A program made the position numbers and the translations under genes. A DNA stretch of 64,000 nt from DSOS01 sp035286585 (GTDB lineage: Bacteria > Chloroflexota > Anaerolineae > Anaerolineales > UBA4823), in assembly GCA_035286585.1 (NCBI GenBank), contig DATEDC010000195.1, positions 1-64,000 of the forward strand, in the 5' to 3' direction. The notes under the pieces were generated by a model. It saw only the letters and a list, made by a program, of their open reading frames with translations. It did no database searches and had not been told where the DNA came from. Position 1 is the stretch's first letter, and each line of letters begins with the position of its first letter. Positions 17,171 to 24,876 of the stretch are shown here, one piece after another.

Positions 17171-17294
17171 TTTTTCTCTCCTCCGGGTTGTAATTGACAG
17201 ATTACACGATTTTGGGCTAGATCGTTGATAGATTATTTAGGATAATAACCACCTCCTTTGGCATTCTTAATTTATACCGGTCGATCATGTATAT

Positions 17295-18278
17295 TTATTC
17301 CGCCAGGTGACAGGCAACCCAATGCCTGGGCCTGAGTTCTCTCCAGGCAGGAACTTCCTGCCGACATAAATCCACTGCAAGTGGGCAGCGCGTATGAAAT
17401 GGGCAGCCAAGCGGAGGGTTTGCAGGGCTGGGAACGTCTCCTTTGAGGATGATCCGGTTACGCCTCTCTTCTATCACCGGATCAGGTGTTGGGACGGCTG
17501 AAAGCAAGGCTTGGGTATAAGGGTGAAGCGGGTCTTCATACACATTCTTACGGCTGCCCAACTCCACGATACGCCCCAGGTACATCACTGCCACTCGTTG
17601 AGATATGTGACGGATCATGCTCAGGTCATGCGAAATGAACAGATAGGTGAGCCCAAATTCAGCCTGTAAATCTTCAAGCAAATTCACTACCTGAGCCTGG
17701 ATAGATACATCCAATGCTGCAATAGGCTCATCGCAAACAATAAATTCGGGGTTAAGTGCGAGAGCGCGGGCGATACCGATCCGCTGACGTTGCCCACCAG
17801 AGAACTCGTGCGGGTAACGGCTGGCATGGGTTGGACTCAGCCCAACCAACTCTAATAATTCCTCGACACGTTTTTGTAACTTCCTGCCGCGCAAAACGCC
17901 ATGTTCAATGATGGGCTCGCTAATAATGCTCCCAACCGTCATGCGCGGGTTGAGTGAAGCGTGCGGATCCTGAAAGATCATCTGCATCATGGGACGTAAT
18001 TTCCGTAGCGCTTCGCTATCAAGCTTCGCCAGGTCTTTGCCTTTGAAAATAATCTTGCCAGAAGTAACCGGGTATAACTGTAAGATCACACGTCCAGTCG
18101 TTGATTTACCACAACCGCTTTCTCCAACGAGACCGAGTGTTTCTCCTTTGTAGACATCGAATGAGATGCCGTCCACTGCCTTGATATCTCCAACCTTACG
18201 ACGGATCAAGCCACGCATAATGGGGAAATATTTCTTCAGGTTTTCAACTTTCAGTAAAACCCCGTCGTTGTTGGTCAT
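17295..18278 (-). CDS. Peptide ABC transporter ATPase, OppF/DppF-like
   Basis: ATPase of 327 residues with Walker A GESGCGKST, signature FSGGQRQRIGIARAL, Walker B FIVCDEP and the C-terminal oligopeptide-transporter extension ending CPLAVDLCRQEVPAWRE. GLIRRKVGDIKAVDGISFDV near the N-terminus is typical of OppF. The ATG at 18278 is chosen because the conserved domain follows and the OppD gene ends 10 bp upstream. A longer frame reaching 18419 lies inside OppD and has no ribosome-binding site. Confidence 0.95.
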   Translation of the reverse strand: MTNNDGVLLKVENLKKYFPIMRGLIRRKVGDIKAVDGISFDVYKGETLGLVGESGCGKSTTGRVILQLYPVTSGKIIFKGKDLAKLDSEALRKLRPMMQMIFQDPHASLNPRMTVGSIISEPIIEHGVLRGRKLQKRVEELLELVGLSPTHASRYPHEFSGGQRQRIGIARALALNPEFIVCDEPIAALDVSIQAQVVNLLEDLQAEFGLTYLFISHDLSMIRHISQRVAVMYLGRIVELGSRKNVYEDPLHPYTQALLSAVPTPDPVIEERRNRIILKGDVPSPANPPLGCPFHTRCPLAVDLCRQEVPAWRELRPRHWVACHLAE

Positions 18279-18288
18279 GATGTTCCGT

Positions 18289-19278
18289 TCATTCTTTGAT
18301 TTCCAACCAACAGGCAACTTTATGATTGGAACTGATCGGCCACAAAGCGGGATTTTCTTCCAGGCAACGCTCGAATACGTACGGACAGCGAGGCGCAAAT
18401 GGGCAGCTGGTCGGCTCACTAAACAAGTTTGGCGGCTGGCCCTTTATATTCGTCAACCGCTCCGCCATCCGTTCTTCAAGGCGAGGTAAAGAACCCAGCA
18501 ATCCCTGTGTGTAAGGGTGTTTGGGGTTAGCATAAAGTTCTTTTACCGGGGCCTGTTCGACGATATAACCACCGTACATAACGATTACTCTGTCTGCAAT
18601 GCCAGCCACTATCCCCAGGTCATGGGTGATCCAGATGATGGACATACCTAGTTCCCGGCGCAATTGTTTTATCAAGTCAATAATTTGGGCTTGAATGGTT
18701 ACATCCAGGGCAGTTGTGGGTTCATCGGCTATAAGAACCTGAGGGATGCAAGACAGTGCAATGGCGATCATCACGCGCTGACGCATTCCACCAGAGAATT
18801 GATGTGGGTAATCGTCAAGCCTCGCCTCAGCCATAGGGATGCCAATCATTCCTAATAATCTTATCGCATCATCTCTGGCTTCGTCGCGAGATTTTCCCAA
18901 ATGGGCGCGAATTGGCTCCATGATTTGCTGACCAATGGTCATCACTGGATTCAATGAAGTCATAGGGTCCTGAAAGATGAAACCGATTTGATGGCCTCTC
19001 ACATGGCGAATTTCATTCGCACTCATGGCGATTAAATCACGTCCATGAAAAAAGGCACGTCCATCCACAATCTCACCTGGAGGAATGGGTATAAGCTTCA
19101 GGAGTGACATTACGGTAACACTTTTCCCACATCCGCTTTCCCCTACAATGCCCAATAACTCCCCCTCCTTTAATTCGAAACTGACCCCATTTACTGCATG
19201 AAGAGTTCCATCATGAGTATGAAAGCGAGTCTTCAGGTTGTGGACTTCTAGAACATTAGCTCCATTCTTCGCTAACAT
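18289..19278 (-). CDS. Peptide ABC transporter ATPase, OppD/DppD-like
   Basis: ATPase of 329 residues: Walker A GESGCGKS, QDPMTSLNPVMTIGQQ (Q-loop), signature FSGGMRQRVMIAIAL, Walker B VLIADEPTTALD, and the Cys-containing C-terminal extension SCPFAPRCPYVFERC. It pairs with the OppF-like ATPase to energise peptide uptake. It is the first gene of the transporter operon. The ATG at 19278 is chosen over a TTG three codons upstream; neither has a strong Shine-Dalgarno sequence. Confidence 0.95.
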   Translation of the reverse strand: MLAKNGANVLEVHNLKTRFHTHDGTLHAVNGVSFELKEGELLGIVGESGCGKSVTVMSLLKLIPIPPGEIVDGRAFFHGRDLIAMSANEIRHVRGHQIGFIFQDPMTSLNPVMTIGQQIMEPIRAHLGKSRDEARDDAIRLLGMIGIPMAEARLDDYPHQFSGGMRQRVMIAIALSCIPQVLIADEPTTALDVTIQAQIIDLIKQLRRELGMSIIWITHDLGIVAGIADRVIVMYGGYIVEQAPVKELYANPKHPYTQGLLGSLPRLEERMAERLTNIKGQPPNLFSEPTSCPFAPRCPYVFERCLEENPALWPISSNHKVACWLEIKE

Positions 19279-19328
19279 CTCAACCAACTATTACCTCAGG
19301 GATTCAGCTTGGTGCATTAGCATAAATC

Positions 19329-19334
19329 AGTATA
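19329..19334 (-). promoter_or_regulatory. -10 box for the peptide transporter operon
   Basis: TATACT on the minus strand with a weak TTCGAA 16 bases upstream; predicted leader about 45 bases to the OppD-like ATG. Confidence 0.4.
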
Positions 19335-19481
19335 GCTATATTGGATGTGGTTCGAAAAAGCTGCAGGTGCGAGGTTGATTTGGGATAATGATTACTGATT
19401 TTACCACTTTTATCTGACCTATTCCTGGTGTTCCATCTGGGATCATTGGAAATCCGTTGAGAGTTTGAACTCCACGACATT

Positions 19482-19493
19482 ACCTCATGAGGT
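19482..19493. promoter_or_regulatory. 12-bp palindrome, possible operator
   Basis: ACCTCATGAGGT is a perfect palindrome. It sits about 150 bp from each of the two divergent promoters, so it could bind a dimeric regulator, but no regulator gene is adjacent. Confidence 0.3.
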
Positions 19494-19641
19494 CATCGGG
19501 CTGTCTGGCGGGGATAGCTGAGCCGACGACTATTGGATCCTGGTTACATGTAATACTGAAAACGAAGCGCTTTGGTTTGAAATACCTTTCAATCACTGTA
19601 ATTGTACTGATTTATGGGACTTTACGGTTTTGTGAGCACCT

Positions 19642-19670
19642 TTGACATTCTGCCTTGCCAAGGCTAAAAT
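19642..19670 (+). promoter_or_regulatory. Consensus promoter for the coaE fusion gene
   Basis: TTGACA at 19642-19647, 17-bp spacer, TAAAAT at 19665-19670. The start near 19677 gives a leader of about 30 bases that includes GGAGG at 19699-19703. Confidence 0.75.
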
Positions 19671-19708
19671 GGATGTGTGTCCAGTCGAGTCGGCTTTTGG
19701 AGGCAGAC

Positions 19709-20842
19709 ATGAACGCCTGGCCGGGCAAATATATCATCGGGTTGACAGGCAATATCGCCACGGGGAAAAGCGTCGTGCGCCGGATGCTCGAACATTTGGG
19801 CGCCTATGGCATCGACGCCGACGCGCTGGGCAGGCGGGCGATTGCTAGAGGCGCGCCGGGATACCGGCCGGTAGTGGATATCTTCGGCACCTGGATACTG
19901 GACCCAGACGGTCAAATCGATCGCGCCAGGCTGGCGCGCATTGTGTTCGCGGATCGAGAAGCGCTGAAGCGCCTGGAGGCGGTTGTCCACCCCTTGGTGG
20001 GCCAGGGCGTGGATCTGCTGGTCCGCCGTTCCAGACAGAAGGTGATCGTGTTGGAAGCGATTAAATTGCTGGAGTCGGCACTGCACTCCAAGTGCGACAC
20101 GATCTGGGTGACTTACGCCCCCCTCAATTTGCAGCTAAGCCGCCTGATAAGCAAGCGCAATTTGAGCGAAGCAGCCGCGCGTCAGCGTATCGCCGCGCAA
20201 TCACCCCAGGACGAGAAAATAGGGGTGGCGAATGTCGTCATTCGTAATGATGGCACATTTGAGGATACCTGGCAGGAAGTGGTCGTCGCCTGGCAGAAGA
20301 TTTTTCCAGCCGCGCAGGTCGAACCGGCCGAGGAGATAAAGGCGGCAAAAGGCAGACTGGTCGTGCGGCGGGCTGGTCCCCGCCATGCAGACGAGATCGC
20401 GGCATTCATCTCCCGGGCAAGCAGCGGGGCGCTGGATGTGCGCCGCGAGGATGTGATGGAAGCTTTCGGAGACAAGGCTTTCCTGCTGTTGAAGCGGGAT
20501 GGCAGATTGATGGGATTGGCTGGCTGGCAGGTGGAGAACCTGGTAGCCCGGACGGATGATATTTACCTCGAGCCTGGCTTGCCATTTGATCAAGCCATGC
20601 AGGCGCTTACCCTGGAGGTGGAAAGAGCCTCCCGAGAGCTGCAATGCGAGATATCGCTCTTGTTCTTACCCAGCGGATTTCCACGGCAAGCTGAAATTCT
20701 GAACAGCCTGGGGTATCATGAGCGCTCGCTCCAAAGCCTGAAGGTGAGTGCCTGGCAGGAGGCAGCCAGCGAGTCGATGCCGATAGGGGCGGTGATGTAC
20801 TTTAAACAGCTTCGCAAAGATCGAGTTTTACGTCCGGTTTAG
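19709..20842 (+). CDS. coaE: Dephospho-CoA kinase fused to a GNAT-like C-terminal domain
   Basis: Residues 1 to about 200 are a complete CoaE: IIGLTGNIATGKSVVRRML (P-loop), YGIDADALGRRAI and RLARIVFADREALKRLEAVVHPLV. It phosphorylates the 3'-OH of dephospho-CoA, the last step of CoA synthesis. A further 170 residues start LVVRRAGPRHADEIAAFI and end LGYHERSLQSLKVSAWQEA. This resembles the first and last parts of GNAT acetyltransferases, but the usual R/QxxGxG acetyl-CoA loop is not seen. CoaE alone is about 200 residues. The ATG at 19709 has GGAGG 5 bases upstream; an upstream in-frame ATG is less likely. Confidence 0.85.
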   Translation: MNAWPGKYIIGLTGNIATGKSVVRRMLEHLGAYGIDADALGRRAIARGAPGYRPVVDIFGTWILDPDGQIDRARLARIVFADREALKRLEAVVHPLVGQGVDLLVRRSRQKVIVLEAIKLLESALHSKCDTIWVTYAPLNLQLSRLISKRNLSEAAARQRIAAQSPQDEKIGVANVVIRNDGTFEDTWQEVVVAWQKIFPAAQVEPAEEIKAAKGRLVVRRAGPRHADEIAAFISRASSGALDVRREDVMEAFGDKAFLLLKRDGRLMGLAGWQVENLVARTDDIYLEPGLPFDQAMQALTLEVERASRELQCEISLLFLPSGFPRQAEILNSLGYHERSLQSLKVSAWQEAASESMPIGAVMYFKQLRKDRVLRPV

Positions 20843-20961
20843 GGGATTTTCTCGTTAAATTGGTATAAGTCCTACTATAATTAAGTCCAAGACAATGCAA
20901 TCAATTTCGCAATCGATTATTCACCTGCTGACCTTTGTATGGTTGGTAGGGGGGCTGAACT

Positions 20962-21846
20962 GTGCCTGAACTCTTCGACCGTTTACTCAACAATGTCTAT
21001 TTTATCTTCCAGCGACTCGATTGGTTGAACCTGGTCGACTTAATCCTGGTTACCCTGGTGTTTTGGGGTATTTTACTCTTGCTTCGCGATACCCAGGCAA
21101 TGGTGCTCATTCGTGGGGCTCTGCTTTTGATTGTCTTGATCAGCCTGTTGACCTCTTTGGAAGTGCTACCGGCATTTTCCTGGCTGGTTCGCAATACACT
21201 CCCCGCGCTGGTCCTGGCTATCCCTGTGATCTTTGCGCCGGAGATCCGCCGGACCTTAGAGCGCCTGGGACGGGCAGGGTCTCTGGTGCCGCCTGGCAAG
21301 CCTGCATCCAGCACACTGCCGGCGATTGCCACGGTAGTCAGCGCAACATCGCGCCTGTCTGACCGGAAGCACGGCGCTTTAATCGTCATGAAACGAACGG
21401 ACAACCTGGACGAATATGTCAAGACAGGCGTCAAGCTTGGGGCTTCACTCACCCCAGAATTGCTGCTGCAGGTGTTTTATCCGAATACCCCCTTACATGA
21501 TGGGGCTGTGGTTATTTCAGGCGAGAGATTGGTCGCGGCTGCTTGTGTCATGCCACTATCCGCCAGTGGCGTGCTCACTCGTTCTCCAGAACGCCAGATG
21601 GGCCTGCGCCACCGGGCAGCCCTGGGAATATCCGAAATCACTGATGCTGTGGCCGTTGTGGTTTCAGAAGAGACAGGCTTTATATCGGTGGTGCATGGTG
21701 GACGCATGATCCGGCGGCTGGATGCAGAGCGATTAGAGAATATCCTCATGGCTTTTTACAGGCCTCTGGAAGAAAAAAAAGGCCTGGTAGGAATGCTGGA
21801 GCGGCTTTTTTCTCGCGCCAGAGAGGCGAGCCAGGAGGAGAATTAG
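20962..21846 (+). CDS. cdaA: Diadenylate cyclase CdaA
   Basis: Protein of 294 residues: three N-terminal membrane helices (about residues 20-90), then the DAC domain with HDGAVVI (DGA motif) and GLRHRAALGISEITDA (RHR motif), both needed to make c-di-AMP from two ATP. PERQMG precedes the RHR motif, as in the family. The start is a GTG preceded by AGGGGGG. The stop codon abuts the ATG of the YbbR-domain gene, which matches the usual cdaA-cdaR pair. Confidence 0.95.
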   Translation: MPELFDRLLNNVYFIFQRLDWLNLVDLILVTLVFWGILLLLRDTQAMVLIRGALLLIVLISLLTSLEVLPAFSWLVRNTLPALVLAIPVIFAPEIRRTLERLGRAGSLVPPGKPASSTLPAIATVVSATSRLSDRKHGALIVMKRTDNLDEYVKTGVKLGASLTPELLLQVFYPNTPLHDGAVVISGERLVAAACVMPLSASGVLTRSPERQMGLRHRAALGISEITDAVAVVVSEETGFISVVHGGRMIRRLDAERLENILMAFYRPLEEKKGLVGMLERLFSRAREASQEEN

Positions 21847-23109
21847 ATGCTGCGCTGGTTGGGCCGAAACCTGAGCACCCTGGTCTTAGCTTTCATTTTG
21901 GCTGTGTTTGTCTGGGTCGCCGCAGTCATCTCAACTGACCCTAATGTCGAGCAGGTGTATTCACGCTCAATTGATATTGAAATCATCGGACAAGACCCCG
22001 GTTTGCTTTTGGTAAAAAACATCCCTGGTCAGGTCCGCTTGATCCTCAATGCCCCGCAATCGATTTGGAATCAGCTCGAGGCTGACCCCGAGCTGCTGAA
22101 AGCCTGGATCGATCTCTCTGGCCTGGGAAAGGGCGACCATATCGTTGAGGTTAAAACCCAAATCGCCCTGGCGCCGGTGATCGTGGTCAACCGCGACCCG
22201 GATGAGATCGAGTTAACTCTGGAGCCAGCTCTGACGCAGTTGCATTCGGTTGAGCTCAGAGTCAGCGGCGATCCAGCCCTGGGATACCGGCGAGGTACAG
22301 CAACCATCGAACCAGCCCAGGTCAGCGTTTCTGGGCGCGAATCGCTGGCCAAGCAGGTCGTAGGCGTCCGGGCTTTGTTAGATATAAGCGGTGCAAACGA
22401 TACGGTGCGCAGATTGGTGTCGATTCAACCCATCAACGAAAATGGGGAAATTGTCAACGGGGTCACACTGACTCCAGCCACGGTCTCGGTAACGATGCCG
22501 ATCAACCTGCTGGGTGGGTATCGCAACGTAGTCGTCAAAGTCATCACCACGGGTCAGGTGGCTGAGGGCTATTGGTTGACGAATATTTCTATCTCGCCTC
22601 CAAATGTAACGGTATTTTCCTCCAATCCGCAACTGGTGAACGCTCTGCCGGGTTACGTCGAGACACTCCCGCTAAATTTGGATGGGTTGAGCGATGATGT
22701 GGACATCCGGGCTTCATTGAATCTACCTGAAGGCGTCACCCTTGTGGGCGAGGAGAGTGTGCTGGTCAGGTTCAGCATTGCCGCGTTGGAAGGCAGCCTG
22801 CCTATTTCCTTGCCTGTCGAGGTGATCGGCCTGCCGCCTGAATTGGAGGCTATCGTTTCGCCTGAGACAGTCGACCTGTTGCTGACTGGCCCGACTCCAA
22901 TTTTGAATAATCTAAATCCGGCGGGAATCCGGGTCTCCGTCAATCTCACCGGGTTGGAAATTGGCGTGTACCAGATCGCTCCGGTTGTGGATTTGCTCCC
23001 CGCCCAGGTCCGAGTAGCCTCGATCTTGACACCGACTGTGGAGGTGACGATCCAAATCGCCTCGACGCCAACCCCAACATCTCCACCCGTGGCGACGTCT
23101 GTACCTTGA
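21847..23109 (+). CDS. cdaR: YbbR-domain protein, CdaA regulator
   Basis: One N-terminal membrane helix (about residues 8-30) is followed by several YbbR repeats outside the membrane, for example FVWVAAVISTDPNVEQVYSRSIDIEIIG, and by a Pro/Thr-rich tail. In known systems CdaR binds CdaA and tunes c-di-AMP synthesis. GGAGGAG lies before the ATG, and there is no gap to cdaA. The der gene follows after 9 bp, so the three are probably one transcript. Confidence 0.92.
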   Translation: MLRWLGRNLSTLVLAFILAVFVWVAAVISTDPNVEQVYSRSIDIEIIGQDPGLLLVKNIPGQVRLILNAPQSIWNQLEADPELLKAWIDLSGLGKGDHIVEVKTQIALAPVIVVNRDPDEIELTLEPALTQLHSVELRVSGDPALGYRRGTATIEPAQVSVSGRESLAKQVVGVRALLDISGANDTVRRLVSIQPINENGEIVNGVTLTPATVSVTMPINLLGGYRNVVVKVITTGQVAEGYWLTNISISPPNVTVFSSNPQLVNALPGYVETLPLNLDGLSDDVDIRASLNLPEGVTLVGEESVLVRFSIAALEGSLPISLPVEVIGLPPELEAIVSPETVDLLLTGPTPILNNLNPAGIRVSVNLTGLEIGVYQIAPVVDLLPAQVRVASILTPTVEVTIQIASTPTPTSPPVATSVP

Positions 23110-23118
23110 GGTGGAGCA

Positions 23119-24492
23119 GTGCCCAGACCGGTCGTTGCGCTTGTAGGGAGACCTAATGTCGGTAAAAGCACGCTGTTCAACCGCCTGGCTGAAGAGCGGC
23201 TGGCGGTAGTTGACGATGTGCCGGGTACGACCCGGGACAGACTCGTAGCCCAGTCAGAATGGGCTGGGGTGATTTTTGACATTATCGATACAGGGGGAAT
23301 CGACCCCACACAGGTGAGCCCGGGTGGAAAACGCAAACCGCTTTCGGTTGGTTCGGTCGATTTTATCGATCAGATTCGCGTTCAAGCCGAGATTGCCATA
23401 CAAGAGGCCGACGCGGTGCTGTTCATCACCGACGTCGAGAGCGGGGTCACCCCGGCGGATATCGAGGTAGCCCAGATATTGCGCCGCCGCCAGCGGAAAC
23501 AGGGGGTCAGGCTCGCACCTCCGGTGCTGCTGGTGGTCAACAAATCTGACAGCGAAGCGCGCCGCCAGCAGGCGCATCAGTTCTACGAGCTGGGCATGGG
23601 GGAGCCATATCCCATATCCGCCCTGCACGGCACGGGCACCGGAGATATGCTGGATGCCCTGATAGAGATGCTACCCGGGGTTGGAGAAGAGATTGAGGAC
23701 GACTCCGTCAAAGTAGCGATTGTGGGAAAGCCCAATGTCGGCAAATCCAGCCTGCTAAACCGGCTGGTGGGCGAGGAGCGGGCTATCGTCAGCCCGATCG
23801 CGGGAACGACCCGCGATGCCGTGGATACTCTGATCACCTATAATGACATCCCGGTCACCCTGATCGACACTGCGGGAATCCGGCGGCGCGGCCGAATCGA
23901 GCCTGGGGTGGAGAAATACAGTGTGATCCGGGCGATGCGCGCCATCGAACGCTCTGATGTCTCATTGCTGGTCCTGGATGCGACGACAGGGCTGACGGCT
24001 CAGGATGCCCACATCGCTGGTTATATCCTGGACGCCTGGAAAAGCGCGGTCGTGGTGGTGAATAAGTGGGACGCCATAAAAAAGGACACCCACACGATGG
24101 ATGAGTTCACCCAACGCGTGCGCCAGGAGCTCAATTTCATGAGTTATGTGCCGGTGCTTTTTATCTCAGCCACAACCGGGCAGCGTGTCGAACAGGTGCT
24201 GCCGATGGCGTTGCGGGTGCAGGAAGAGCGATTGATTAACTTGCCCACCTCGCAGTTAAACCAGATTTTGCAACGAGCGCAGAGCCTGCACCCAGCCCCA
24301 TCCCATGCGGGCCGTCAATTGAAGATCTACTACGGCACACAGGTTCGCAACGACCCGCCCACATTCCTGCTGCACGTAAACGATCCCAAGCTGAGCCATT
24401 TCACCTATACCCGCTACCTGGAAAATCGCATCCGGGAAGCCTACCAATTTATCGGCACGCCCATCCGCATCGTCATGCGCCCCCGGCGTTGA
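23119..24492 (+). CDS. der: Ribosome-assembly GTPase Der (EngA)
   Basis: Double-GTPase protein of 457 residues. The first G domain has GRPNVGKST, DTGGI and NKSD; the second has GKPNVGKSS, DTAGI and NKWD. A C-terminal KH-like domain follows (RQLKIYYGTQVRNDPPTFLLHVNDP). Der acts in 50S subunit assembly. The first domain carries an insertion after DTGGIDPTQ that contains GGKRKPLSVGS, longer than in E. coli. The start is a GTG with GAGGTGGA upstream. Confidence 0.97.
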   Translation: MPRPVVALVGRPNVGKSTLFNRLAEERLAVVDDVPGTTRDRLVAQSEWAGVIFDIIDTGGIDPTQVSPGGKRKPLSVGSVDFIDQIRVQAEIAIQEADAVLFITDVESGVTPADIEVAQILRRRQRKQGVRLAPPVLLVVNKSDSEARRQQAHQFYELGMGEPYPISALHGTGTGDMLDALIEMLPGVGEEIEDDSVKVAIVGKPNVGKSSLLNRLVGEERAIVSPIAGTTRDAVDTLITYNDIPVTLIDTAGIRRRGRIEPGVEKYSVIRAMRAIERSDVSLLVLDATTGLTAQDAHIAGYILDAWKSAVVVVNKWDAIKKDTHTMDEFTQRVRQELNFMSYVPVLFISATTGQRVEQVLPMALRVQEERLINLPTSQLNQILQRAQSLHPAPSHAGRQLKIYYGTQVRNDPPTFLLHVNDPKLSHFTYTRYLENRIREAYQFIGTPIRIVMRPRR

Positions 24493-24570
24493 TATTAAGG
24501 AGCATGGTCACTTTGGTAATCCCGAAAACTGTCGGGTCTGGCAGCAGGGAGATATACCATACGATCACAG

Positions 24571-24867
24571 ATGGAGGACACGGGGAATAAATTAATTCAA
24601 AACCGGGAGGAGGTGGAATTAGGGGAGCCGCAACGCGCCAAAAGCGGTTTGGCGCGGTTCTTGAGGGACATCATCGAGACACAGGCAATAGCGCTCCTGC
24701 TCTTTCTGGGCTTTAACACCGAAACGGCGCGCATCCGGGTGGAAGGTTTCAGCATGGAACCCAGCATGCATAACCGCGATTTCGTGCTCGTCAACCGCCT
24801 GGCGTACCAATTTGAAGCGCCCAGCTATGGCGACGTGATCGTATTTCATTTTCCCATCGACCCCTAG
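24571..24867 (+). pseudogene. lepB: Truncated signal peptidase I
   Basis: The 98 residues match the N-terminal half of type I signal peptidase: a membrane helix (about 32-50), VEGFSMEPSM with the nucleophile S61, and GDVIVFHFPIDP. The frame then ends in TAG, before the KRVIG block that supplies the catalytic lysine. The remaining half is not found downstream; a minus-strand aldehyde dehydrogenase gene begins at 24877. As it stands the product cannot be an active peptidase. Either a rearrangement joined two unrelated segments here, or the assembly is chimeric at this point. A functional lepB would have to be elsewhere in the genome. Confidence 0.85.
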
Positions 24868-24876
24868 CTGCGCGGG

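Larger units (their letters stand above)
19279..19708. other. Divergent intergenic region of about 430 bp
   Basis: Lies between the oppD-like gene (minus) and coaE (plus). No coding sequence was recognised. It holds a candidate promoter for each side and a 12-bp palindrome at 19482-19493. Confidence 0.6.
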
